Positions 45,405-56,169 of a DNA stretch of 64,000 nucleotides are shown piece by piece (the stretch's first letter is position 1; each line of letters starts with the position of its first letter). The notes under the pieces are model-generated. The model was not told where the DNA came from. It saw only the letters and a list, made by a program, of their open reading frames with translations, and searched no databases. The position numbers were made by a program, and so were the translations under genes. The stretch is taken from assembly GCA_030620095.1 (NCBI GenBank), contig JAUTXW010000133.1, positions 927,001-991,000 on the forward strand, in the 5' to 3' direction. The stretch is from Kuschelorhynchus macadamiae (taxonomy: Eukaryota; Arthropoda; Insecta; Coleoptera; Curculionidae).

Positions 45405-46915
45405 ATGGATGGAGGCGTAGAGGCGGACAATTTGTTTGCCGAGTACTTTAAAACTGTTTATTCTAAACAAACCTGTAAGGTTGCACCGACAACATCTCTG
45501 AGCAACTTAAATATCCACAACTGCCATATTTCAATGTCCGCTATATTTATGGAATTGAGCAATCTCAACATCTTCAAAGGGCCCGGTCGGAATAGCATTC
45601 CCCCTAGTTTACTCCGAAATTGTAATTTTGTACTATCACGTTCGTAGTTTTTCATCTTTAATGCTTCCCTCCATTCAGGAATTTTTTCAGATTTCTGGAA
45701 AGTAAGTTACATTGTACCTGTTCATAGAAAGGGCAGCAAGTGAGACGTCACCAATTACGGATCTATATATAACCTGTTGTATCCCAAAATTGTTTGAATG
45801 TTTGGTTGCAAAGTATTTGACAACTCGTGTAAACGGCTTTCTAATTAATCAACAGTTTAGCTTCCGTCCTAGTCGATCGACGGAGGTGAATCTGCTTACT
45901 TACAGCGAATATCTGTCTGGGGCACTGGAGGGGGGTAGTGTGGTTCATTCAATCTTCATCGATTTCTCCAAAGCCTTCGACAGAGTGAATCATCTGGTCT
46001 TGGTGAACAAGCTGCATGGTTATGGTTTCTGGCACCTTTCTCCGTTGGATTGCTGACTATTTGTCTAATCGTTTCCAAGTCTTTCTTAACGATATTTCAG
46101 ATTGCTTTTCGAATAGTATTTTTCTTTGTTTTGTAGTTGACTTGAAGTTCTTTATCACGGTCTCATCAACCTATTAGTGCCTGGGTTTGCAAGCACAACT
46201 CGATAGGCTCACTGAGTGGTGTGGGCTGAACGGCATGGAGCTTAATGCTGCTAAGTATAAAGTGGTTTGTTTTTCAAGAGTACGCAACCCTATTGAGTAC
46301 CATTACCATACTGGCAACACATTTCTTGAGGCGCTGATCGTCTCCATTGATATGGGAGTGACTTTTGATTCTCCTTTATCTTTCGTACCGCATTTATCAC
46401 AAACAGTCCCAAGGTCCCTGAAAATGCTGGGTTTTATTAAGCGATGTACCAAAGATTTCAACAATGTTGCCTCAATCAGAATGTTATATTGTGCGTTGGT
46501 TAGACCACTTCTGGAGTACTGTTCTTCGGTTTGGGGCCCTCAGTATACAGTACACATAAAAGTTCTCGAAAAGGTGCAGCGTAAATTTGTTCGCTACCTT
46601 TGCCATAAATCCAATATCCCTCTCACCGAGAACTATTTTGTTGATTATAATACTTTGTGCTCTACTTTTAATCTTGAACCACTGTCAATAGGCGTGACAG
46701 AAAAGACCTTAAAAGGTTGTATAAGATCCTTAATTCTCGCGTGGACTGCAGCAATCTACTGTCCCAAGTGGGACTTCGCTCCCCTACTAGAGATATCATA
46801 TTGATAACGACGTTTTCACTAAAGCGCAATCGACCGAACTATGGATCAAATACTTTTCTATCACGTGCACCGAGACTAGCAAATATGTATCCAAAACAAA
46901 ATTTTTTTTGGTAGT
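45405..46915 (+). pseudogene. LINE: reverse transcriptase and C-terminal part
   Basis: MDGGVEADNLFAEYFKTVYS begins the pre-RT part. FKGPGRNSIPPSLLRN is near 45575-45620, and FLINQQFSFRPSRSTEVNLL is near 45837-45895. SIFIDFSKAFDRVNHLVLVN at 45949-46008 holds the first catalytic Asp. The FADD box is changed to FVVDLKFF at about 46131-46154, so one of two Asp is lost, and the sequence before it is shortened. LQAQLDRLTEWCGLNGMELN and AAKYKVVCFSR follow, then MLYCALVRPLLEYCSSVWGP near 46480-46540 and NYGSNTFLSRAPRLANMY near the end. Inactive. Confidence 0.75.
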
Positions 46916-47083
46916 GTACCGCACTTTAAGAGGCAGTTCAAATCCCTTGAAATTAACTAACTATTATCCAAAATATATGTTAAGCGATGAACGTAGAAAT
47001 TTTAGTTTAATTTTAAGCACAACATGTTGTACCCATTGTTAGCTGTTAATTGGGCTTGGCCCGTAAATAAATAAATAAATTAA

Positions 47084-47420
47084 TAGTTTTTAGGATTTTG
47101 AATTTATTCGATATTAATTAATGTTCAACATTAATTAAATATGCCAAAATTGAAAAGTTTTGCATTGTTTGTGTATGCTGTTCAAACTAAAAAACTCATG
47201 GTAAAGAAGAAGAAAAGCTGGTATACTCTGCTATGTTGTGTGTATATTGTGGCCTCTGGCAAAACGTATTGTTTGGCGAAATAATATATTTACTGCACAC
47301 TGAAAGAAATTCTAAAATGCTTTTGAAAAAAATAGTAATCTCTTGCTTAGACTGCAATAAGGCTACATAGAACAGCCAATATTTTGTATTATTAATTAAA
47401 ACTTTCGAAAAATATAACAT
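47084..47420 (+). repeat. Dispersed repeat X, copy 1
   Basis: TAATAGTTTTTAGGATTTTG starts just after the LINE tail and matches 53128-53690. Shared blocks are GAAAAGTTTTGCATTGTTTG, TGTGGCCTCTGGCAAAACGT, ATTGTTTGGCGAAATAA and AAAATGCTTTTGA. In both places a LINE 3' end lies immediately upstream. Confidence 0.65.
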
Positions 47421-47424
47421 GTCT

Positions 47425-48055
47425 CAATTAATTAATGTGAATTAATTTTTAACATATTTTTGCCCATAGAGAGAAAAATTTTATTAATTTAATAATTTAG
47501 CTTTCTACTTCAGTAAATAAACTGCTTTCAATTTCGAGAATGACTCCGGTCATAACGGGTAATTTTGGTAAAATGAAAAAAAAACTGTTGTCGCTTCTAT
47601 TTCACAACATCCTTAAAGAGATGGCTGATAAATGAATCTCTAAACTATACAAGAAACGAATAGACGTCATAATTCTAAATGTATGATAGCATATTCCATT
47701 TGGCGTTTTCTGCGACATGTATGAAGAAAGCAATTTACCTCTATATTTTTCTAAAAGGAAAAATGATCCTGTTAGATATCGTCAACATGTTTGTTTTCCG
47801 AGTCAGAAAAGCTTCTTGAAAGGCAGAATGCCTCAATTAGTAAATATAAATCTTTGCCCATACAGAGAAAAATTAATTTAATAATTTAGCATCCCACTTC
47901 AGAAAATAAAAGAAAACGTTATGTTATGAAATTTTAATCACTAAATGAGTGTAACTGTGGAATTGTTCGCTAAAATTTAATCAGGCGCATACAATGATCG
48001 TAATTGTTTGTGTTAAGTAATTTTAAATAAAAATTTGCAAGGGGTAGTTTTAATG
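47425..48055 (+). repeat. Dispersed repeat Y, copy 2
   Basis: Collinear with 41440-42200 (see there). Includes TCTCAATTAATTAATGTGAA near 47422 and CCTCAATTAGTAAATATAAA near 47830, two versions of the same inner segment. It follows repeat X directly. Confidence 0.65.
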
Positions 48056-48559
48056 AAGTTGGGGTTTACTTTGTTACCAAGGGACGCAGCTTTCTTAATA
48101 TTTATGTTTGGAGCAATCTAGGATTATTTTCTTATTTTGAATAAAGAATGTTGCTTTAGAATGTTGGCAACTGAATTCCCGATTACCCCATTACTTTAAG
48201 CAGTACAAAGAAAAATCTGAATACGAATAAACTTTTAAAATGAATCCACGGTGACGAAACAAAATGTTTAAAAATTCAAAGTGAAAAACCTTGTTTAACG
48301 TCAATTTAATTGTACTTGCCTGAACTTGATCCAAAATATTTTTTGAAAAATTTTCCGAGGTCGTAAATAAGAAATAGGAGTACAATTTTTAATACCACTT
48401 ATTGCATATAGCCACAATTTCACAACTTGAAGAAGTTTACTGTAAACTTGATTTTTAATTAATATTCTGGCTTCCTATGAACTATTATCCTAGTTACTAT
48501 TTAACAACATTGTAATTGTTTAGTTATCAATTCTGTTTTTTTAACTCCCGATTTTATAC
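48056..48559. other. No gene seen
   Basis: AT-rich DNA before the minus-strand transposase-like copy. Confidence 0.4.
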
Positions 48560-50060
48560 AATTTCCGGGTCCTCTCGAAAAAGTGTCCAACAGTAATCCG
48601 CCCACATTGCAACGTTCCACTTCCCCTGATACCTCTTTTATATATTGGCAACTTTTTGATGGAAGCATCCTCTGTGTTCGTCACTAACGTCTCCACACGG
48701 GAAGTATTCTGGGTGGGAGTGTAGAAAACGTATTTTCAACCACATATTAGATCCCATCTTTTCGTAAGAAGTTTATCTATTATTTCTGGATAATTTTCTG
48801 CCCTTTTATTTCCTAGAAAATTGGTTACAACCATTTTAAAGGCATCCCATGTATTTTTTTCGTGCCCGTCAAACACAATATTAAATTGAGAATCCCTGAG
48901 AAGTTATTATATGTGGCCTATCCTTAATTTTGGCTTTACTTATTCTGAGAAATTTTTGTTTTAGGTAAATTAAGGCTTTACTCAAGTTTTTCATTCAAGC
49001 CCAGTTTAATATGTATGGTAGAAGAAAAATTTTACTTCGAGGAATTAAAGGAATGTTTGTAATATTTTTTACTTCAAAAGATTGTCTTTGTGGTCACATT
49101 TTTTTGATAATGATCCATTTTAGTTCGGCTTTCCCATTCGCAAAGCAGTACTTTGTATATTCTAACTGCTAAATGTAAAATGGCTATTCCGTTGTACATT
49201 GCAACGTTGCTAGTACCAACTTCTTTTTCGCGTAGGTTTCGTTCATATGAACCGTATAATCAATGGGAAATGATCGAATATATTGCCAATATGCAATAAC
49301 ACCGTTTTAAGACTTCATAAGAGATATGTTCTATATCTAAAACTTTTATTAGACCATCAATATCATGGCAAACCACTAAGTCACTAAAAAATGGCGTAAG
49401 GAATTCATAACGCCTTCTATAAATAGACAGCTTTACCTCAGCAACAAGCAGGTTCCAATGTTGTAATCTAGATGCTGACAACTCCGCTTTTTGTTTGGAC
49501 AAATCTAAGTTTCTTATAAAGTCAGTTAATTCGGCTTGCATTATTTTGTGTGATTTCTTGTTATTCAAAGACTCAGGAACGAAATTTGGGTCCTCAGAGG
49601 TTGAGATATCTGAGGGATCAGCGTATCTAACATTTAATTCTTCGACGTTATCAAGACTATATTCCTATGGCGTAATGGGAATTATTATTAAAGTGTCTCA
49701 AATTAGCCTTATTTTTTATTGTAATACCTTTGATGATTGAAGGTGTAAGACAAAAATAGCAATTAGATGTATGATCTTTTGGCTTCCGCCAAACCATAGA
49801 TATAGCAAATGGCATTTATCGATTTTTTCCATTAATCCAATCTCGAAGACAGTTGGCATAAGTGATACAGCAAATGTGGGACACCAATTTATTATCTTGG
49901 TTACCAACCTTATATCCAAAATTTAACTTTTCAGTTTTCTTAATTAAAGCAGTGATATTTCTTTTCTGACAACTATAATAAAAGTTTCTCGGCTTATTAA
50001 CACAGTCGCACAGCATATCGATACAGTTCACTAACAGAATGCTGAAATGCGACACTAAAT
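48560..50060 (-). pseudogene. Second copy of the CACTG-element transposase-like gene, strongly decayed
   Basis: The minus strand keeps the block order of the gene at 12127-13783. KVGNQDNKLVSHICC is near 49910-49870, MPFAISMVWRKPKDHTSNCY near 49815-49755, and QAELTDFIRNLDLSKQKAEL near 49535-49480. SRLQHWNLLVAEVKLSIYRR is near 49470-49415 and HDIDGLIKVLDIEH near 49370-49330. The RLFIDSS strand with the first Asp is lost near 49300. Further on are CEWESRTKMDHYQKN near 49140-49090, a shortened IHIKLGL near 49010-48985, GDVSDEHRGCFHQKVANI near 48700-48640 (the Glu of GERFH is changed) and GKWNVAMWADYCWTL near 48630-48585. Many stops. No CACTGG ends were found around it. Confidence 0.65.
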
Positions 50061-50639
50061 GATACCGTGGTTGAAATTAGACTAAGCAAGGTAACTGGCT
50101 TGTGCATATTCTACATTTTGCTACAGTAGATAGGCAAAAGTCAGCTATAAAAAGTCCAGACAGGCCTATTCAATGACAAAGGTGTATTACTAGCATAAAA
50201 ATAAAGTACTGCCTGTATCATGAAAACCAAACCTGGGCAAATATTTTGGCGGTCCGGTTCGTGAGGCGAAGATTGCTGATATCTGTTCGGTAACAAAACT
50301 CTGAGATATGCCTACTGCTACTAGCGAATGAGTTAGAAATTGGAGAAATCGAATTCAGCCCTACCAACAAATCCTACTCTCACGTCCTCTCACGAAGACG
50401 TACTGTCGTGGAGCCCCTGGGTATATGGCGTACAGTGGGTGTACGTTATATATCAAATGAGAGAGGGTGTAGGGCGAGCCACCGGCGCCCGCAAATAACA
50501 GGTGCCCATCAGCTAAGGGTACAAGGCCAAAACATAAATCCTCCTGGACTTCCAAGTTGAGAGTTGGGCATAAGGCTAACAACCTCATCCCGTCAAAAAT
50601 CACATGTTACGAAACAAGACTATTTGCTTCGGAACCGGA

Positions 50640-51400
50640 CGGAAACACGAAGACAACATGGCTACGACCAAGGAATCTGAATAGTGCTACATGGAACATA
50701 TTAAGTTGGTATAGATCAGGGGCAGCAACGAGAACTATTAGTCAGCTGGAACAATACCACATCACACACCAGAGATCCAAGAGATCAGATGGCCGGATAC
50801 TGGGAACCTGAAGATAAGCCGCTCTGTGAATTTCTACAGCGGAAGCAACAACGGTCGACATGAATTCGAAACTGGCTTTGTCATAAGGGAGTCTCTTCTA
50901 ACCTCACTGATTAAATTTCAACCAATTAGTGATCGTATGTGCTACCTAAGAATGAGAGGGCCATGATACAATTATGCACCAACTGAAGAAAAGGAAGACG
51001 GAAAAGAGGACCAATTTTATGATCAGCTTACTATACCCGAACAGGATATGTTCATACTACTGGGAGATTTTAACGCAAAACTTGGTGTAAAGGGGGCACT
51101 AAGACCACAAATAGGGAAACATAGTCTCCACGATATATCCAATGACAATGGACTACGCCTGGCAGAACTTGCAGCAACCAGTAACCTAATGGTAAGATCA
51201 ACAATGTTCGACCACAAAGATATTCATAAACAAACATGGGTAGCCAACGACCACAGGACAAGAAACCAGATAGACCATATTCTGGCAGACACAAGACATT
51301 CCAGTAAAATAATCGAAGTGAGGTCAAAGGAGGAGCTGACACGGATTCTGATCACTTCCTGGTATGTGCAAAAGTGAGGATGAGAATTAAAAGGGCGATA
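50640..51400 (+). pseudogene. RTE LINE: endonuclease domain
   Basis: LNSATWNILSWYRSGAATRT (near 50678-50740) is the ATWN start of the endonuclease, with a metal-binding Asn. After decayed text, ILLGDFNAKLGVKGALRP (from 51053) gives GDFN. It continues with SLHDISNDNGLRLAELAATS, VRSTMFDHKDIHKQTWV and RTRNQIDHILADTRHSSKII (to about 51320). The DSDH terminus is present in another frame near 51345 (GADTDSDHF-like). Frameshifts at several points; inactive. Confidence 0.7.
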
Positions 51401-51599
51401 ACACGACAGGGACAACCAACCTCCAAAATGTGGAAAACATAAAGTATAAAAATGAAACCACACACACAGAAAATTTCAGTATGAAATGTCCAACAACTTA
51501 ACACAGATGCAAGAATCAGAAGATGTAAATCAACTTTATAACGACATAAGAGAATCAATAGTAGACAATGCAGATAACACAATCGGAAGAAAAGTTAAT

Positions 51600-53075
51600 A
51601 AGAAAAAAAAGAAATAGTACGACGCTGAATCGAGAGAATAAAAAATGAAAGAAATGCAGCAAGAATGGCTATGTTACGACACCACACAGAAGAAAATATT
51701 GACATATACAAAAATAGTAGAAATAGAGCAAGAAGACTTATAAAAAGAAAAAAGAGAGAACATCAGACCAAAGAAATAGAAGACATCGAAATCAACAGTA
51801 GAGACAGAAATAGTAGGAAGTTTTTTAAAGGAAAAAGGAGAGGACATAGACCATTAACAGGAAACATATTAAAGAATGAAGACAATAATAAAGTGTCAGA
51901 TATACCAGTTTACCATACCGATGAAATAGAAATTAAAAAGCCAACCATCGAAAAAACCAAAAAAGCGATAAAGCGACTTAAAAATAACAGAGGACAAGGA
52001 AACGACACAGCCCCAGCTGAGATGATAAAATACGGTGGCCAAGTTCTTCATGAAAAGCTTCACAAACTGATAAGTTTAATATGGGACCAAAACTACAGGG
52101 GCATAACACTCATCAATACAGCCTACAAATTGTTATCTCATCTGCTCCTAGACCGTATTACATCATACGCAGAGAAGTGTCTAGGAGATTACCATTGATC
52201 AATCAACAATTGATCAGATATTTACAATTCGTTAGCTCTTGGAAAAGCACTGGGAACTTAACACGGATATCCACCATCTATTTGTGGATTTTTAGCAGGC
52301 GTATGATAGTATTATACGAGATCATGTGTGGGTGGCAATAAAGGAATTTGGAATTCCTCAAAAAATCATCAATTTAACAAAAGCATATATAGAAAACAAT
52401 CATTGCTGCGTAAGATTAGGAAACCAGCTAACCAATAAATTTTCAGTCAACAACAGGCTTAAGCAAGGAGATGCTCTATCGCCAAATCGTTTTAACGTGG
52501 TACTTGATGCAGCTGTTAAAAGATTAGAGACCAAGATACATGTTTTCTCTAGCGTATGCTGACGATATTGACATGGGAAAACAACAATAATTGTGAAGGA
52601 GACCTTCATGAGGATAGACAAGGAAGTGTTAAAAGTGGGCTTGCACATAAATGAAGAGGAAACGAAATATATGCATTATATAACATATATAACATCGGAC
52701 AATAACATCCAGAGATTCGAACGAAAAATTCTAAGAAGAATCTTTGGAGCGGTACGCGACCCCAACTCAGAACAGTGTCGTATAAGAACAAACACCGAAT
52801 TAGAACAACTATATCATCGACCAGACATCATAAAAGAAATAAAATCCCGCAGATTTAAATGGACACGTACAGAGGGTGCTAGATGACAGGCTGATAAAAG
52901 TTGCTTGGGAAGGAGTACCAGTAAGAGGACGACCCCCGGGCAGACCCAGAATGCGATGGAGAGACAACATCATCAAGCCATGAATAACAGGGCCCAATGG
53001 AAACAAATAGTCCTTGCAGACAAAACTCACCCAGGGTTGTAGAGCTACTAAGAAAGAGAGAGATTCGGGACGAAC
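51600..53075 (+). pseudogene. RTE LINE: reverse transcriptase and C-terminal part
   Basis: From 51665 come AMLRHHTEENIDIYKNSRNR, KKPTIEKTKKAIKRLKNNRG and TAPAEMIKYGGQVLHEKLHK. Then NYRGITLINTAYKLLSHLLL (near 52090-52155) follows with the usual kink lost. In other frames come HHLFVDFQQAYDSI near 52277-52320 (first Asp) and RLKQGDALSPNRFNVVLDAA near 52455-52515, with LAYADDIDMG near 52551-52580 (intact YADD). A deletion joins this to VLKVGLHINEEETKYM. Near the end are FERKILRRIFGAVRDPN and, shifted, GHVQRVLDDRLIKVAWEGVP and RGRPPGRPRMRW. Broken, but all RT signature boxes can be read. Confidence 0.72.
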
Positions 53076-53127
53076 AGGTCAAAATCTACGAGATTAGGTT
53101 AATTTTAACACCGACTCCTTTATGGTT

Positions 53128-53690
53128 GGTTAGGGTAATTAATAGTTTTCAGGTTATTGAATGTATTCTATATTAATTAAATATTCCTGCTAAGATAATT
53201 TTTTTTTAATTAAACTTATAAAAATTCCTGCGGTTTCATTACTAATAGTTTGCTTAAAATTTCTTATGAATGTACTACACAATATAAATGTATACATATA
53301 TATGTAAAAATTTTCATCATGTGTACGAAATACTTCCTTTTCAAATATTTAAATCCCCAAAGACATACACGTCTCGGTCGAGAGCTGAAAATTAGGCAAT
53401 ATAACTTTTAACTATAATGTCACTTCCGTCTCGAAAAATCTGTCCTGGAATAAAAATAAGAAGATTGAAAAGTTTTGTATTGTTTGTGTTTTCTATTCAA
53501 ACAAAAAAAAGGCAAAATAAAAAGAAAAGTTAGTGTAGTTTACTTTGAAAATATTGTGACCTCTGGCAAAATGTATTGTTTGGCGAAATAAGAGAGATTT
53601 CCGTCAGCTTATTTACTGTGAACACACCAAAAGGAATTTTAAAATGCTTTTGAGAAAACAGTAATCTCTTACTTGAACTTCTTAAACGGC
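53128..53690 (+). repeat. Dispersed repeat X, copy 2
   Basis: Begins TTAATAGTTTTCAGGTTATT after the RTE end and is collinear with 47084-47420. It carries about 150-200 extra bases in the middle (53190-53450). Confidence 0.62.
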
Positions 53691-54180
53691 AAAAATAGGC
53701 TTTCTAATTTTTATTTAACAGCTAATATATTTTCTTATTACACAATATACAATGTGCAGATAATGTATAGAATAAATTCGTTATTTGCTAACGCAAAAAA
53801 ATCAGAAAAATCCTTGTAGACGTGCAATTTCTTTTTTTTTTTAAATTGGCCTTACAAGCAAAGTGTTTTAGCCACGAAATTGTATTTATACCCTTTTAAA
53901 AGAACCGTAATAATTAAATCAATTTAATTTAATTTAAGACCACTTAAATAAAGGAAGGAAATAAAAAATAAATTTAAAATAATTAAAACCTGAACACGTA
54001 AAACGAAGGGATACACACTTTGCGCCCAGGGATCCGTCTGGACGACTTATAAGGGAAGAATTTAGGATTATTACATTAATACCTAAACTATTTATGAACA
54101 AAAAGAGAAGAGAAAAATTAAATATTAATATTTATATTTCTTAAAAAAAAGTGTAATTGTATTAGTATGCTCGCATTATT
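53691..54180. other. No gene seen
   Basis: AT-rich; may include the decayed 3' untranslated part of the minus-strand LINE that follows. Confidence 0.4.
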
Positions 54181-54460
54181 TCAAGTTAAAACGTCCGGAA
54201 GCCAAATTGGAAGGGAAAATTTATTTTTCAGGGGTAAATTCACAAGTATATTGGAGTAATGCTGATATAGTCTACAATTAAAAAATATGTGATTCAAATC
54301 ACCGTATTCTCCACATGTGCAGAAGGAGTCACCTTTAATACCGATTTTATATAGGTGACTAGGAAATCTTCCGTGATTAAGTTTTATGCGGATTATTGAA
54401 GACACGATTTTTCTAGGGATTGATTTATAATATGATTGTGTCAGCCGATACTCGGTGGAA
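54181..54460 (-). pseudogene. LINE C-terminal CCHC-like region
   Basis: Continues the interrupted LINE: STEYRLTQSYYKSIPRKIVS, IIRIKLNHGRFPSHLYKIGI, FCTCGEYGDLNHIFFNCRLY, and a terminal LPLKNKFSLPIWLPDVLT before the stop near 54181. The C.CG..GDLNHIFF.C block is a zinc-binding C-terminal motif seen in many I/R1-type ORF2 proteins. Confidence 0.6.
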
Positions 54461-54497
54461 ATCCATAATAATATGATGTAAAATGTAAAAAACAAAC

Positions 54498-55486
54498 ACT
54501 ATTTTTTACAAACTCTTCCACTATATTTAATTTAACAACGTGACATGTTTCACTACACAGTAGCTCCATTTGGAAATTTTAATGCCTTAAAAAAGGTCTG
54601 GGAATTTTTACGTACTAGCAATAAAATAAAAAGAAATTACCTAAAATGATTAGAACATATTTAACAAGGGTGAATTATTGAGATCTACCTGATCGAGCAA
54701 TTTGAATGTTTGAGTTTATTTATTTCTAGAGACTCGAGTATATTCAATTTATGACCCTTATTTTCTAGGTGTAAAATTTTAAAATTTTTGTTAAAAGTAT
54801 GACCTCTCTCAATTAAATGGTTTGAATAATTAGATTCGGTTTTCCCTTTAATAAAACATTTATAATGCTCCTCTATTCTTTTACCGAAATGTCTGCCTGT
54901 TTGACCTATATATATATTTTGTCACAATCTCCACAGTTTAATTGGTATACACCTGATTGTTCTAGTTTATCAGACTTAGTTTTATTATTTTTGATATATC
55001 TACTTAAAGAATTATTTGTTTTATACGCTATTCTAATATCTAAACTATTTAAAAATGCACCTATTTTAGAACTAGAATTACCTATATAGGATATAACTTT
55101 GTACGGAGTAGTTTTTTCATTAATATTAGCTTTTTTATATAATTTTTTTGTAATATTTTATCAATAATGTTTAATGAATATCCATTGTTAACTGCTATCT
55201 GCTTAATGATGTTTAACTCGGGCTGAAAATTAGTTTTATTTAAAGGTAATGAGATAAGTCTGTGAATCATACTCTGGAAAGCCGCTAATTTATGTTGAAT
55301 TGGGTGACATGAGGAATTGTGTATAGTAGTATCTGTATGTGTTGGTTTATGATATACCGAAAAATCAAGTTTATTGTTTATTTTTTTAATAGTTAAATCT
55401 GGAAAGTTTATGCTGTTTTATTAGGATGAAGGCTATTGATATAATCAAGAAAAATATTTAATTGACGTTCAGTTCCCATTACAATA
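54498..55486 (-). pseudogene. Penelope-like element: RT C terminus plus GIY-YIG endonuclease, 5' truncated
   Basis: From the truncated 5' side near 55486 the minus strand reads MGTERQLNIFLDYINSLHPN, NFPDLTIKKINNKLDFSVYH, KPTHTDTTIHNSSCHPIQHK (55360-55300) and MIHRLISLPLNKTNFQPELN (55270-55210). This is the known end of Penelope reverse transcriptase. After a break it reads SDKLEQSGVYQLNCGDCDKI and YIGQTGRHFGKRIEEH (54975-54870). The GVYQ...YIGQTGR text is the GIY-YIG endonuclease core with its Arg. HLIERGHTFNKNFKILHLEN follows. Both domains are typical of Penelope-like elements. The first RT part, with the catalytic Asp pair, is missing. Confidence 0.82.
54537..54571 (-). ncRNA. Hammerhead-like motif at the 3' end of the Penelope-like element
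   Basis: The minus strand reads ATGGAGCTACTGTGTAGTGA then AACATGTCACG. A CTAC-TGT-GTAG hairpin lies between GGAG and TGAAAC, the places of the CUGAUGAG and GAAAC core boxes of type I hammerhead ribozymes. Penelope-like elements are known to carry such ribozymes in their terminal repeats. The first box is mutated, so activity is doubtful. Confidence 0.42.
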
Positions 55487-55960
55487 CCAGTGTTTTGTTG
55501 GGATATTCTGATGTACTTTGTAGTAAAAAGTATTTGATTCCTGGCCAAAATTTTTCCATTGTTGATCCCATTTTTTGTAAATGTTCTTTGAAATTAAGTG
55601 GAATAAATCGGTAATGATAATATGATTATCAAAATGTGTACTTTTTAAGTGGGCAATTTTTGCTAGACAATCTGCTTTTTCGTTACCACATATACCAGAA
55701 TGCGCTTTACTCCATAAAAACCTAATTTCAAAAATTTTCATCTTTGCTTCTCGAATAAAGTCTAGAATTTCTACAATAAACGTATTAGGGTACATGAAGG
55801 ATGTACAATAAAATGTTGAAAGGTTTTTTAAAACTGATTGCGAGTCTGTGCAAATAAGTATATTTGTGTAGTTGTTAGATAAAGCCCATTTGATGGCACG
55901 GTAAATAGGTAATAATAATTTCTAGTTGCGTATTTTCTGAGAGAATATTTTATTATAAAG
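55487..55960 (-). pseudogene. LINE RNase H domain
   Basis: The minus strand reads LLPIYRAIKWALSNNYTNIL and ICTDSQSVLKNLS (near 55910-55830; TDSQSVL holds a catalytic Asp). It continues with FIREAKMKIFEIRFLWSKAH and SGICGNEKADCLAKIAH (55765-55640). The WxKAHxGIxGNExAD text is the terminal motif of eukaryotic-type RNase H in I- and R1-group LINEs and also of host RNases H. The upstream part with the first Asp is partly broken. The frame then leads to the break point with the Penelope-like element. Confidence 0.68.
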
Positions 55961-56169
55961 GTTGATCATGTAGTAGATACGACGTCATTGACGATTTCTT
56001 TAAATAGAAACCCCATATTTTATTTCAGACCTGTAATATCCAAGAAAAGATGATTTCAAAAACATAAGAAAGATTTGTTTTTGAAGTTACAGGGGGTTTA
56101 AAAAATCTTGTAATCAAATTTAATTTTTCATTTGATAACATAAAAAACCAATAATTTATTTAATTAGTT
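55961..56169. other. No gene seen
   Basis: Short AT-rich gap between a LINE and a mariner remnant. Confidence 0.4.

Larger units (their letters stand above)
43589..47080 (+). mobile_element. Jockey/CR1-like LINE, interrupted by a second LINE
   Basis: Coding blocks run in one direction from the end of the endonuclease domain (43601) to the C terminus (about 46915). The 3' end has a (TAAA)n tail at about 47060-47080, the usual form of target-primed insertion. The 5' part is missing. A second LINE fragment in the opposite direction occupies about 44297-45395. Confidence 0.75.
50340..53100 (+). mobile_element. RTE-type LINE, nearly full length but decayed
   Basis: A leader (about 50340-50640) precedes coding blocks for endonuclease and reverse transcriptase that run in the expected order to about 53075. 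The phrases are those of the RTE group often annotated as craniofacial-development-protein-2-like endonuclease. There is a large deletion after the catalytic box near 52575. Repeat X follows directly. Confidence 0.7.
54181..55960 (-). mobile_element. I-like LINE fragment (RNase H and C terminus) split by a Penelope-like element
   Basis: Two minus-strand coding pieces of one LINE (55960-55487 and about 54450-54181) belong together in order. The segment between them, about 54500-55486, is Penelope-like. The LINE reading SNTFYYKVHQNIPTKHWY stops at about 55490 and resumes as TEYRLTQSYYKSIPRKIVSS at about 54450. Confidence 0.65.

Noticed and set aside
50361..53082. Minus-strand frames across the RTE LINE
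   Set aside because: All overlap plus-strand LINE coding blocks with clear family motifs and have no motif of their own.
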